From Aphrocallistes beatrix (taxonomy: Eukaryota; Porifera; Hexactinellida; Sceptrulophora; Aphrocallistidae), in assembly GCA_963281255.1 (NCBI GenBank), contig OY725492.1, positions 620,001 to 684,000 on the forward strand: a DNA stretch of 64,000 bases. The letters run 5' to 3'. The stretch's first letter is position 1. Each line of letters begins with the position of its first letter. Made by a program: the position numbers and the translations under genes. Under the pieces are notes generated by a model, which worked only from the letters and a program-made list of their open reading frames with translations, had not been told where the DNA came from and searched no databases. Positions 13,401-26,900 of the stretch are shown piece after piece.

Positions 13401-16400
13401 AATATAGGTGGGATGTAGCAAATCTGAAATTAACGTGTGATTTCCTTGGAACTTACTTTCAATTCAATGTTGGACTTTATTTCTAATTTTGATGACTGAG
13501 TCAATCCTTTTAGGCTTGTTAACTTTGAAATAAATTTGGTAAACAAAGCAAAAATTATGTTTTGGTGGAACTTCTTCACTCCAATCTAAAATATTAAGTA
13601 AAGCTCCTATAAGATTGTATACAGGACAAATTATAATAATTCAATTATCATAAACTAATTAATGTAGACCCTTGTTACACCAGAGGACAGTCGAAATTTA
13701 TTCGTGTTATCCAGAATTCGCATAACCAGTGATTGGGAGATATTTTTCTTCGAAGTTCTTTTTTTTATTTCCGTCAAGAGAATCAAGATAGTATGAAAAC
13801 TCGTATACTCTAAGGAATGATGAAATTTCGCAAAAAAGATCCTTTGCAGGTTGTTGCTCCATGTTGTGATTTTGACGCCCAAAGAGCTCCCTTCGGGGAC
13901 TATTACGTATTTTAATCAGAGGATAAGTTTAACCATAACAATCCATACATAAGGCACTGCCGCGCACAAAAAAATGACCAGGGATTGACTAGTATTGCTA
14001 TGGAATTTCACAACATGAAGTTTTTTTCCTAGGGACGATAGACCTTAAAAATGTATTGCTAGCATATATAAACCGCATATCAGAGTCCCCGAATCCGTAA
14101 TCAAAATGTGCATTGTCATCATCATATTGCGCTACGAGCCCTGATTAATTATACCTGTATAAACCAGGAGATAAAATTGCCTAAATTTCGCAATATGATG
14201 ATGACAATGACATTTTGATTACGGATTCGGGGACTCTGATATGCGGTTTATATATGCTGGTAATACATTTTTAAGGTCTATCGTCCCTAGGAAAAATCTT
14301 TGGTTCATATTGTGAAATTCCATAACTATACTAGTCCATCCCTGGTCGTTTTTTTGTGCGCGGCAGTGCCTTATGTATAGATTGCTATGGTTTAACAAAT
14401 CATTTTCCCAAAGCCTAAAACAATTTTCAAAATCGAACCATTTCACTGAATGTTAATCTTAACGCATATTTGATTATATGAGTTTGGAGAACTTGAATTA
14501 TTTATAGTACAGCATGGAAACAACAACTCTATGATCAAACAAAACCTTTGTCTTTAGTTGTTGAGTGGTAGATTTAAAGTTTTTCTTTGTTTCTGTAAGA
14601 AATTCCAATACTTCTCCATACACTGTATCAATCCCGTAGAATAGATCAAGATACGTTTCTTGTAATCCCTATTAATCAATAAAATCAAAGCCAATTGTAA
14701 TGTTAAATCCCTGGATTTTGATTGGCAACAATAAGGTGAGAACTTTGCCATTAAATTTTACAAATATACTAAATAACAATGCTCTAGCTTTTCTAAGGAA
14801 ATACCTTTGGTTTGTCTCCAAATGCATATTTACGAGCAAAGAAAAATTGCATTCTCCAATCAAACTGATATTTCAACAATTCTCCATATCCAACATGAAA
14901 ATATAATGTTTTCAATAGATATAATTGAATTCTTTTTGAAAGATCAGGGTTTCTATTATTCACTGCAAGTTTAGCTAAATCATTGATAAGTGTCTCTAGG
15001 TTAAGATTCAGAGGTTTAGTAGAATTTCGAAAGTCGGTTGTAGATTTAAACGAATATCTTTGACTGTTTATGTAATGACCATATAAATTAAACTCAACCA
15101 TCCATTTTACTATCCAATAAATCGCAAACTTTATCACAGCTACAGATTGAATCAACTCATGTGTTATTGCTTTGGAAGAAAAGGGTTTTAAAAGTTTATC
15201 ATCTTTTAGGTGTAGTAATATGTAGCTGATTCCAGTTCCACATTCTTCCACTTTACAATGATAATGATGAGAATCCTAGAATAACCATGAAGGTACAGAT
15301 AACAAGTGAAACAAATTAGAATACATTATGATACAGTTCGCAATTCGTTTAGTATCTAACCATCATTGAATTTGTGACTATTTGTAATAACTTTTCACTG
15401 TAGCGCACTGTAAATGAGACTCAATAAGCTATACTTCAACCAAAATTTGTTTTAAGATAAGAATATGTTCATTTTAGTATTTATATGTTGCGTCGGGTTC
15501 AAGTTTGAGGATCAGATTCGGGTTCGGGTGAGACTGTCGAGGCGCTAGAGATACTCTATTCAGCGGCCAAAACCAAAAATTTCAACACTAATTGTTACCA
15601 TTTTTAACACAAATGTTAATTTCAGCACTATTGTTACCAAAAATATTGTGGTATCCAAATACTTTTGGTCGGGCTATAGATTCTAGCAGATTCTCTCATC
15701 CAAGAATCATTCGTATGCAGTCAACTATCCCTAAATTGAAGTGTCTAACGAATTCATAATTCTTTAAACAAAATATCTGATTGTTTCAATGTAAATCCGA
15801 ACGAAATGAATGTAAAGAAACAGATATTCCAATGTGTTAATGGGTTCATTTAATACTAACCTCTAAACTTTGTAGAACAAGAAATGTAAGATTTTCTTCA
15901 AAAACTTTCTTTTCTGATTCTAATTTGGAATATATTTCTTTCATATCCATAGCAATCTGTTTATTAAAAACTTTTGAAAACCTGATAATTCGAATAGAAT
16001 AAAAGTAATTTAATGAAAAATATAAACAAATGTTAACAAATAAGATATATTTTAAAAATAGGAATAATCTGAGTCTCAAAATATGAAGCAGGGGTATTAC
16101 CTATTTTCTGTGAAAAGATATTGCAATAAAATACATCGGAGTGATGGAGAAGGTTCAATTTCTTTGGAGTTGAACAAATATATTTTATTAAGTGGGTGCT
16201 TTTCCTTTTTGAAAGTTTGAGAATTTAATATGAATTTAATGAAAAACGTTAGTAGGTCGTCCTTGATAGCTGTATCAGATGAAAAAGTAACATTCATTAG
16301 GAGTTGAAGAAAGAAGTGTACAGCACGATCTTGAAAGAGGTCCCATAGACTTTGATAACAACTACAATAAATAAATAATGATTGAAAAACAACAAAGAAC

Positions 16401-17911
16401 TGACTTACATATTCTCGGTTAAAATTATTAATGCGAAACCCAGCAACACACTTTTTTTCAGCATTGATTGAATAAAATTAGTCACAGCATTTATACACTA
16501 GGGCATTGGCGCTTTCAGGTATACATTAAATAGCTTAGATAGATTCCTCAAATTTGGACATAATGAATGTGATATTGTTCAACAATGTAATTTATTGGAT
16601 CTCGATGGGAGTACGAAACACTATAAACTAGAAACACTTTTTTGCCAGGGGGCATTTCCTCGGCAGTGGCATTACCCGGGGTTAAAAAGTTAACAAATTG
16701 GTGCGAAACAGCAATTGCACACAAGAATAAAAATCTCCTCACAGACGGGATGGGACTGTGCTTCCAACTTATTGAGAGAACACACATGTGAAATGTTATG
16801 TTATTTTTTTGGCAGACGAAAAGTTTCTCGTTTAATGTTTATGAAATCAACGGCTAATTATTGCAATCTAAATAAATATAAAAAGTTACCCGCAATCGTC
16901 TGTTGATGAGTCGCATAAGTGATGTATATTATCCGATTTTAGTAACCTAATAAAATGAGCACAAATTCATTATTTTAATTCATTAAAAGTATTTGTAATC
17001 GTTAATTAAAAGAATTGCTTTTAGAAACCTTCAGTTTATTGAAGTGGTTTTATTCAAACTTACAGAATTCTCTCATTAACATATTTTAAGATATCCAAGA
17101 TCTGCTGAATACTTTTCTGAGATTTAAAATTGTCTTCATCAGGATGTAGCATCTGCAGAATAAATTCGTATGTAGTCAATTCTGAAATAAGATCCTTATT
17201 TTTTACCGGTAAGGAATAAATAATATATAATAATATTATTTATTACCGAATAATCGGCTACTCAAATTGATGCCTTCCTCCCTAGGCGTCGGAAATGGGC
17301 CCGCTGGCCCTTCGGGCCACCCGGCCCGAAGACTCCGAGGTCGGCCCAATCGATTCCGGGGCCGCTACATTCACGGCATAAATAAATATCACACTCACAA
17401 TTCACTAACATAACTAAAACTATATAGAAATTGATTATCCTTTCTGCTTTCTCCGGTTGTCCGTCATTATGCCAGTTGCTATGTTTTAGTGGATACAGTA
17501 GTTAAACTGCATGATACACGGTTCTAGGACTTTGGGAATGTATCAGCTAAGCTTGTACCCAGCCAGGTAGGCCCTCCTGGCATATCCGGCCCATAACCGA
17601 CGATGCCGGGTAGAACCGGGCATGGACCGGGTAGAGCCGGGCAGCCCCTTAGGGCCGCCCGGCCCATGCCGGGTGGGTCCGACGCCTATGCCTTCCTCTC
17701 AATCAGAGTTGCACGCGGGCCGGAAATCTTGGCAGGACTCTCCGCGGTGATAACCGAGACGATGTTAAATTGTCACGAGGTACCAATTAAGGAATACGTA
17801 CTTACGTAAATGGAACTTTGTTAGTTTCCACTTATTTTTTACAGAACTCACTCCCATAAAAGGAATCCCTAAGTGTCTCTCTATCCTTACTATTAAAACT
17901 CGATGAATGTT

Positions 17912-17950
<39 letters not shown>

Positions 17951-20900
17951 CAAAATGTCGACTCATCATGGAATTATGACGTCATTGTCACATTTTTAAA
18001 AGGTAAGCAACAGAGTTATTCGAGCATAACTCAGCCATTATAGGAGATAGAAGGCTGGAATTTTAATAGAATCTGTATACTAACATACCTCATATATGAT
18101 GCAACTATCATCAAAAAATGATGATTCATCACTTTATTATGATGTTATCATTACGTAGCAAAAATTTTTAAAAATTGACAAATTTTATGGTTTTTCGTGC
18201 AATATCGATTATAGCAGTTGGATAGACGTATTTAGAGATGTTATCTCCCTTATAATTAATCAATGTAATCCCAGGTGACACAGAGCGCCTCCGGCGGACA
18301 CAGTGTCCGCCAGCCGCGCTGCGCAAGCAAGCGAAGCGCGCTTGTAGTTAGTAACTTACTACTACAATGCGGGCCAAAAATATTTATGTGGGCTTCTTGT
18401 GGGTCGAATAATTTAATTGCGGGCCGCGGGCCGGATTAACTCAAAATTGCGGGCCGCGGTTATAAATTTCGGCCCGTGTGCAACTCTGCTCCCAATGGGA
18501 TTAAAACTTTTGGTTATTTCCTAGAATAATTTTTAATGCTAATTAATTCCCCTTCTGGTCCTCTAAACACTCAGGTGATCTCATCGATTGAAAAATATCC
18601 TTTTATAAAAAAAACAACAAACAAACATTTATAATTATATTCCCTTAGAGAATAAGGCTAAATATTATTAATGTGTATATAAACTATTCGAAGAAATAGC
18701 TAATTATAACTGCTTACTTCGGTTAATTTATTGAAGGCTGTTTCGAAGATTGATGTTGATTTAATTGAAATTTTCTTCTTCTCGACTCCTCTAAATGCGT
18801 CCTCATTCAAAAAATGAGTCACAAACAGAACTACGCACTTAATGCATTCCCACTTACTCCTATGAGTACAATACAATAAATTGTATCTCCATCCTTAAAC
18901 TAATTTTACTTAGAATTAGATGTTGACAGAAATCTGATTAGAGAATTGCAAATCTTATTTATATTTATCTTAACGTTCTTATATTACATTATTCGAGTTA
19001 TCGTTACATTCGCACTTTTAATACAATGATATTACTACGAAGAAGCTGTTCTAACCATCCTGATGAATTTTGCGTCATTTGTGCCGAATACACCCTTAAA
19101 GAACAGGAAATCTATCACTAATTTTGTTAAAAGAGCCTATTACGCCTATTTTACAAAATATGCGTTGACCAGTATAATTAATCTATGCTCGCATTGCTCG
19201 CTTGAGTTCTAAAATAAAGCAGTACTGATCATACCTACCGAAGAAAACTCATCTCTTCTACATAATCTTTGAAAAAAGTCCAGTTATGCTCTATCAAACA
19301 ACTGTAGTCAGCGAAACTTTCTAAAGAGGATGCTGGATCTTTGGTGACTTGTAACTTTGAAATATTTTTCCAACACTCATCAATCAAATACTTGAAAATA
19401 TCGAAGTCAATATTTTGTAGCATAAAGTAATTATTCGGTATTGATAGGCATTTATCAGTCAGAATAAGATGATTTTTATGAAATTGGAATCCAAGGTTAA
19501 ATGCCTCATTAACAAAGGCAATCTTATCTTTTACCATAGAATATGCCATATGGATACTTGGTATATTATATTCAGGCAACTTTTGTGGCTGTTTTTCATC
19601 AGTATTCAGACCTTCAGCTGTTCCTTTGCACTTAGAAGCAGTGACAGACATAATTATATATAAAGTCTACAAGATATAAAATTAAAATATTTAGAATATA
19701 TAAATGAAAAAACCCTTAAACTAGTTAAAATTTTTAAAAATAGCAAGACTTGATCTCTACAGTAATCATTTTAAATGTACATTCTAAATATGACAATTAC
19801 TCAACAAATGTCGATTTATGAAAACGAAAGTATAGAAGTTAGAAAATATCATCAACCATTTATCCATCAACTTACTTTAGCCTATATCAGGGGTTCTTAA
19901 ACTTTTTGACCCCATGCCCTCCTTGGCCAATCTGTGAATTATCACGTCCTCTACGCGGCTACACCTACACTTTTTCAGACTACCAACCTCGGTTAACACA
20001 CCTATTTTCTAATGTAATTAAGAATATCTAATTGAATCAAACATACCCTATCAGGATGTAACCGTTTCATTTCAACAAGTTTCTTCAGATTTTCATCCGG
20101 TATTACGCCCCCCCTTACTATATCCTTATGCCCCCCCTGGGGGGGGGCGCCCCTAGTTTAAGAACCCCTGGTCTATATAATGCATTATATAGTTTAATAT
20201 CAAATGAAAAAAGTTAGATAGAGCCTCGAAGCATTTTAATTCCAAGGTTTAATTTTATTTTTACCAATTTACCCGATATAACTGGTTTGAATCTTTGCTA
20301 GTCATCATATGAAGTAGAACAAAATCCCTTAGATAATCATTTCCCAATTTAAGACGACTATTTTCGTCAAACTGTGTGGAAGAGAGTATTTTGCCAATTG
20401 CTGACTGATTGAAGTTATCTTCAAATATCTCTCTGGTCCCTTCGAAACCTAAAATTAGGTAGAATATTAAATCAAAAAGTAATCCACTAATACATGTTTT
20501 TATAGCATTGAGCTAAATAAACATTGCTAATATTTTAGGAAAATGTGGTGTTAGCAATAATACCATATATTATGTTCGATAGAATGGTATTTCATAACGC
20601 ATCCACCACCCATGCTTATGATGGTTTATGGTGGCTACATTTTGGTACCTACCGAGATTCATAACCATATCAGTATAAATGCAATTCACTTGCTGATAGA
20701 TTATCTTGAAAAATGGAAATTTATTATTCTTCAGCAAACACTCTTTAGAATGGTTAAGAAGAGATTTTGGAGATCTCAGTGAACGCTCGCTGATTAGAGA
20801 ATTCCACGGTAAAATGCTTTCATCTTGATAAATCAGTTTCCATGCAAATCTAGTGCATTGTTGCTTAGAAAATGCAAGATCCAAATTATCGTTTGTATCA

Positions 20901-23900
20901 ATTATGGCTAATATACCACCAAACAATGGTACAATGAGATCATCGATATGTGTAGACAGAGCCTTCATAAAAGCAGTCGAGACTGTAGAATAGTCGGATT
21001 GTAAAGCTATAATGCGAGACCATTCCTTGCCGTAATCCAATCGAGTACTCCGGTTCAAAAGGTGAGAAACAATTGTGCAAGTCAAATCAGCTAATTCTAG
21101 AAAAATATAATACCACCACGTAGAAATCGCACTGTTAGATATCGTAAGATTGTGATTACAGACAGATGACGTAGTACTAGTATATGCGTAGACACAGGGG
21201 CATACATAGCCAGTCATTCCGACTTGGGTCTGCAGCGACCTAAAATTCATGCTACAAAGCTACTACAAAGCTATGTATAATAATTGCAGTAGAAAAAAGG
21301 AACATATACTCAAGTATATTCATTTGAAAAATGAATATAGTATGTATCTAGAATGCTATAATTTTTATGCAATATATTTCTTACCTCCATACTGGCTATT
21401 TGATAAAAGATAAGCAACACAACTTATCCTATCTGCATTTCTATTATCAGTTCTTTCAGAAGGATCATACAATCTGTTTACAGCTTTTTGTATACATCTA
21501 GTTAATCTTTTCTTCTGGAATATGTGTCTGTCAGTATGAAATAACTCCGTCTGGAAAGAGGAAAATATGAAGGCAAAATACAAAAAAGCAAAATAGAATA
21601 TATATTCAGTTAACTGATCGCGCTTGGTAACATCAAATTTAGTTCTACGTTCTACGGTCGCGAATAATTACACACAAGCGCGCTTCCTTGCGCGGCGCGG
21701 GATGCAGACACTTTGTGTCTGCAGAGTCTTCTGACGGACGCCTAAATTTACGCCATCTAGCCCATTTTGGGAATTTGTTTACTTTATATAAATATTGTAA
21801 ACATAATTAACAAATAATGTTCTTATATTCAAATAATCTTAGCTATTATGGTCTTTAGAGATTGTAATTCGAATACAGTCGGAGTCGCTTATTATAAACA
21901 GCTTGAGGCAAAAAGTCTGTTCATAATAGAAATACTTTATATTAAGCGAACTCGACCTAATACAAATACTATGGAACCTGTTGAATTGGGACCAGAGAGT
22001 AAGTTCATAATAAACGAATCTTCATATTAAGCGGGTTCATAATAAGGGAACCTGACTGTATTCTCACTGATTTTAAAAGATTTTTCGAGTCTAAGACCTG
22101 AATCTGTGTTTTTTATGAGTTTTATGGGGGGAAAATGTTGGAAAATGAGTTTTATGGGGGGAAAAAGGAGGAAAAAGGGAAAATGAGTTTTATGGGGGGA
22201 AAAAGAAGTCAGATGTACATAGTATTGTAGAAAAATGTGTAAATTTCGCTTAGATTTTTGTACTTAATCGTAGATTCATCATTTGACACCTACATGTCAA
22301 TTTTCAGATCACTACGATTGCCAATTCTTCAATCAATTCGGACAAACGAACCAAAAAATCATAACGTCGTAATATCTTAATGTACAAGCGCGCTTCGCTT
22401 GCTTCCGCTTCGCGGCTTGCGGACACTGTGTTCCCCGGAGGCGACCTTGTGCCTCTTGGCCCACATGAATTAATTATGTGTAGATAACATCTCAAAATAC
22501 GTCTGTCTTCTGGTACAATGATATCCACCGAAAGATTTTTGATGCTTAATGGTAATTTTTTTATGTGTAATGATGACGTCATAACAGAGTGATGAGTCAT
22601 CATTTTTTAAATGAGAATTGTGCTATAATATTATACACATTCTATTAAAATTTCAGCTTTCTATCACCTAAAATGGCTGAGTTACAGTCGAAAAACTGAA
22701 ATTTCTAATTATAAAAAAAGGTTACAATGATGTTATAAGTCCATGATCAGTCGACATTTTGATCTGAGCTCAGAACTTAGTGGAGCCATTGCCAAAAGAC
22801 TCACATGCCAAAAATCAGCTTTCTGCGCCCGGCAGTTTTTTGGAGATTTTTCGAGCGATATCGATTATAACAATAGGGCAGACGTATTTAGAGATGTTAT
22901 CTCCCATATAACTAAATAATGGTGACCACAGGCGCCCGCAAGGCGCCTCTGGGCAGATACAAAGTGTCCGCATGCCCCGCAGCGCAAGTAAGCGAAGCGC
23001 ACTTGTCTACATATATGTCCGAATCTTCACAAAAGATTTCAGGGCGATATCTTTTAAACTCTAGTCTGTGCACCACTTACGGCCGGACACCAGGACTCAT
23101 TTTAGTTCTGTGCTGCTATATAATTATATTCGATAATAGATCCAATTTAGGATGCACACTAAAAATAGTTTCCCATTTATTTTGCATAGATGTGAAAATT
23201 TCGCTTAGATTTTCGTATCTCTACGACTTGCCAATTCTTCAATCAATTCGGACAAACAAACAAACGATAAACCCAAAAAATCCTTGCGTTTTAATATATC
23301 TTATATATTAAAGGGCATGCCTAATTTATGGGAAGGTCCCAGGAAATCTAGATGCCTAATTTACGGGGACGGGATGCCGTCTCGTCCCGTAAATTAGGCA
23401 TCTAGATTTTCCGGGACTGTCCAGTCCCGTAAATTGGGCATGCCTAATTTACGGGACGGGACAGTCTCGTAAAATCTAGATGCCTGGCATCTTAACTCAT
23501 CCCGTCCCGTAAATTAAGCATCTTAACTCGTTCCGTCCCGTAAATTAGGCATCTTGACTCGTTCCGTCCCGTAAATTAGGTACCTAGATTTTACGGGACT
23601 ATCCCGTCCCGTACCGTAAATTAAGCATGGCCATATTAAAACGCTGGGATTTTTTTCTACGTTTGTCTGAATTGATTGATGAACTGGCCGTCGTAGAGAT
23701 ACAAAAATTGAAATGTAGGTGTTAAATGATGAATCTATGATTAAGTTCGAAGACCCTATATACATATTCTCATACCAGTTGTCGAATTTTGAAAATATGC
23801 TCGAAACTAGCTTCCAATGGGTGACATGGGGTTTTCAGAGGTGTAGATTAGAATATTATATTTTCAGCTAGATATGATAAATTATTTGTTCATTTTTGTA

Positions 23901-26900
23901 TTACATTAGATAATCAGCGTAAACAAATTCCAAAAATAGGCTGGCAACGTTTCAAAAGTGGTCTGGTTAAACCAAACCACTTCTAGAACCGTGAATAATG
24001 ATGATTATGCAACAGTTTCGAATTTTCTACTGTTGCTTACAATTAGAAAGCAATTGAACAAAACAATTTCATATTTATACCAGAAGTAGATAGTGAGCTC
24101 ATCTCGCTATACTCAACTCAATCGAAATGTAGCATACACTAACTTATTCTTAGTTAAAAATTCTAATGCGCCATCACATAATAAGAAATAGAAACAAATC
24201 TTCAGACATGTCAACTCTCACCAAAGATCCAGAGAGTTTCAAGGATATTCCAACATATGTCACGATTGCCAATAGATAATACATTTTCCAATGGCAATTT
24301 CCATCTGTGTAAATTATGTTGTAATCCTGTGAATATTTAATTAATAACAAGCGCACTTCGCAGACTTTGTATCCGAAGAGTTAGAAAAGACAAAAATACC
24401 TCCTAAGAGGTCTTTAGAAACTTTTTGAAATAAAACTACAAATTTCAAAATTGTCCAAAAGTGGGATTTTTTGCTTTTTTAAAATATTGATTCTTACGCC
24501 GTAGTTTAACTAAATTTTAAGGAATTTGACTTAATTTGACCTTTTTGCTTTCTGAAGTCAACCCTGATATGAATGAGCTGGCTAAAAATAAAAAAATATA
24601 ACATACCAATACAGAATGCTGAAAATCAAATATTTCAGCAACAGAGATTCTCGAGAGTTGATTAAACGAGGGTAACATGTTGTGGTAAGAGTCTCGAAGT
24701 TCATCAATATAGACACTATCCCAATCTCCACCACAAAAACTTGAGTAGTATTGAGGATCTTGACAAAACGAAAATTTTGTGATAAAAACAAAATAATAAT
24801 CCGAATTCAGCTTCTCGCTCATCTCAGCAATAATTTCAGCTACTTTGTATTTGGCACAGGATAGAAGATCAAAATTACTTTCACCGTTTTCGCATTGGAG
24901 AATGAGTATTCTCTTGTTCGCATTATTCTGTATCGGCGAAATTTCCTTATTAATAGTGAAGATACATTCTTGTTCTGATTTAAACTGAACTAAATTTATC
25001 TGAGAAACAATATATTCTTTGTTAGAGAAAGAATTGAGCTTGGTCCTCAATTCGACAACATCGAATTCAGTCAAAAGAGTAGAATATGTTGTGATGAAAG
25101 ATAGAAATGGATTTGATTTGTTATGGGATTTGCGAATATTAGGCAATTCATGTAAGTAGTTGGCAAGGTCAAACAGTTTGAGTTTACAGTAATCTTCATA
25201 AATTGTATCAGCCTCCGTAGATAATTGACTTTTGTGCAACCGAAGAATTGAGTTTGGAGAAGCAATCTTCAATAACTCCAATTTACAATGATCCAAAATT
25301 CGTCCTACATTTTCTTTCTCGTTTCCCTTTAAACCTAAAATTCTTATTGAAGAGTATACCATAAATGGTAGAGTGTCCTTCTGAATCCCAATAAAACACT
25401 TATCCTGACTATATTTATATGATGATTCATTATTGTTAATAGTAACGAATTTCTGAACCCATTTGGACAAAGTATCAACGATGTTCTTCACAATAATGTC
25501 ATCTATAAGAATGGTAGAAAACGTTAAGTTATGTTTCTCTAGTCTGTTTATCAAAGGAGGTGGAAACCTATCAAAGACAGTGTTTCTATCTGCAATGACT
25601 ATCAATCTGAAGTCAGGATGTACTGGGCATTTAATTCGCTGTGAACCAATTCCGATATCCACCCAACTCTTGCCTAGAATATCAACATAGAAAAGATTGA
25701 GAAGCTCGTAAAGACTCTCATAAACATTGGACAAATTGGTCAAGACTACGACTTTTCCGGTTTCCATGAATATTTTAATACGATTAATAGTGTGGCAAAT
25801 GCCGAAGTATTCTTGATCGAGAGGAAAACTACTTCCAAATATCACTTTAGCATCGTTTTTTAAGATTTCTGAATGAAATAAAATATCTAAAGCAACGTAA
25901 TTTTCAGTCAAGAGAAGAAGATACCTTGACCTTTCTATTCTCTGCTTCTCTTTCTCTTCTTCGGAAAGATTCCGTTCTGATTCGCCAAGTAAGCTTGATC
26001 TGACTAGAGATAAAATGTCTGATTGAGGACCAACTGCAGAATGTTCTAAATTGAATAGGAAATGTTTGAACACCATTACAACATGAATACCAATCTCTCC
26101 AGCAATCCCTCCAAAGTTTCTCAGTATTACATGGTCCATAATTTTATTATTAAATGTACCATACTGCTTGCAAATGAGGCACAGCATTTTGATAAGGTGA
26201 TAAAAGTCTCGCAATCCAAAGTAATCTTTCGATAATTTAGCTTGTTGTGCCTTGATTAGTTCTAGATATCCTTCAGCTATGCTTGGGATGTAAGTAATAA
26301 GCATGTGTAATGAGTTAATATCTTCTTCACTAGATTTGATTATTGAATAAGCAGTGTCCACAATCTCATCAAGTTTAGGTTCTTCAAGCTGTAACATGAT
26401 GCCACGATTCATTTTAGCTGGATCAAGAGCCCAGTTGGACAAACCTATGAAAGCAATGTTTGGTCTTTGTTCATTTATTTCGTTAATGCCATCTTCAAGG
26501 AGAGGATGAAGTATTTTGAGAGGTAAACTAGGAGAATCTTCAGCTAAACCGACTTCATCCAAAACGACACAAGCAACACAGTCAGCGGCACTCTCCTCTT
26601 GAATGGTCTGACAGCTTTCAAATAAGTTTAGAATTTCTTTGGATGTAGTCAATTGGCTGCATTGGTAAGATCGCATATATATCTGTGTGTATTCCACTAT
26701 TTTAGTTCCATTTAAGTTAAAATCTCCATTCAGTGAGTGGCTAATGATATGTTTTGCTAAAGATTTGGATGTTCCTGGTTTGCCAATAATGAATAATGGA
26801 ATTTTCAACTGAATACAAACGAACATCATAAATAGATTCTCTTTCAAGGATCGATTTTTTGCAATATGCTTCTTTATTGTCATTAAACTGATAAGGAAGT

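Larger units (their letters stand above)
16409..18859 (-). other. Exons 6-9 of copy A: region where the RING finger should be
   Basis: Exon 6 (ETAFNKLTE) matches the segment just before the human RING. Exon 10 (CYQSLWDLFQDRAVHFF) matches the human 'RFRQMCNSFFVDLV' segment just after it. Between them, exons 7, 8 and 9 (89, 57 and 42 nt) code for about 62 residues such as NFKSQKSIQQILDILKYVN and HHLCDSSTDDCG, with only a few scattered cysteines and no C3HC4 spacing. Copy B has the same three exons (61756-61668, 61544-61488, 60091-60056) in the same phases. Intron 6 of B is only about 360 bp and holds no RING-like exon on inspection. Confidence 0.7.

Noticed and set aside
13655..13882. Open frame MGVKITTWSNNLQ on the minus strand
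   Set aside because: It lies in intron 13 of copy A and is not preserved in copy B. It looks like decayed transposon sequence.
15560..15676. Possible small Tc1-like MITE (right end gtatccaaatacttttggtc)
   Set aside because: The right end resembles Tc1 termini, but the left end match is too weak to call an element.
16548..16906. Open frames on both strands in intron 8 of copy A as a hidden RING exon
   Set aside because: No C-x2-C pairs with RING spacing, not conserved in copy B, and not needed for splice phase.
17603..17809. 68-residue Gly/Arg-rich frame
   Set aside because: It is contained in the GC-rich hAT-type MITE.
21097..21250. 5' extension of exon 3 of copy A (MNFRSLQTQ...)
   Set aside because: The only acceptor that keeps phase with exon 2 is ttttctag at 21098-21097. 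The upstream stretch has no RNF213 similarity.
24517..24606. 29 extra codons at the end of the giant exon of copy A
   Set aside because: A GTATGT donor at 24606 joins in phase to the exon at 21550, which continues RNF213 similarity. The extra residues are hydrophobic read-through without similarity.
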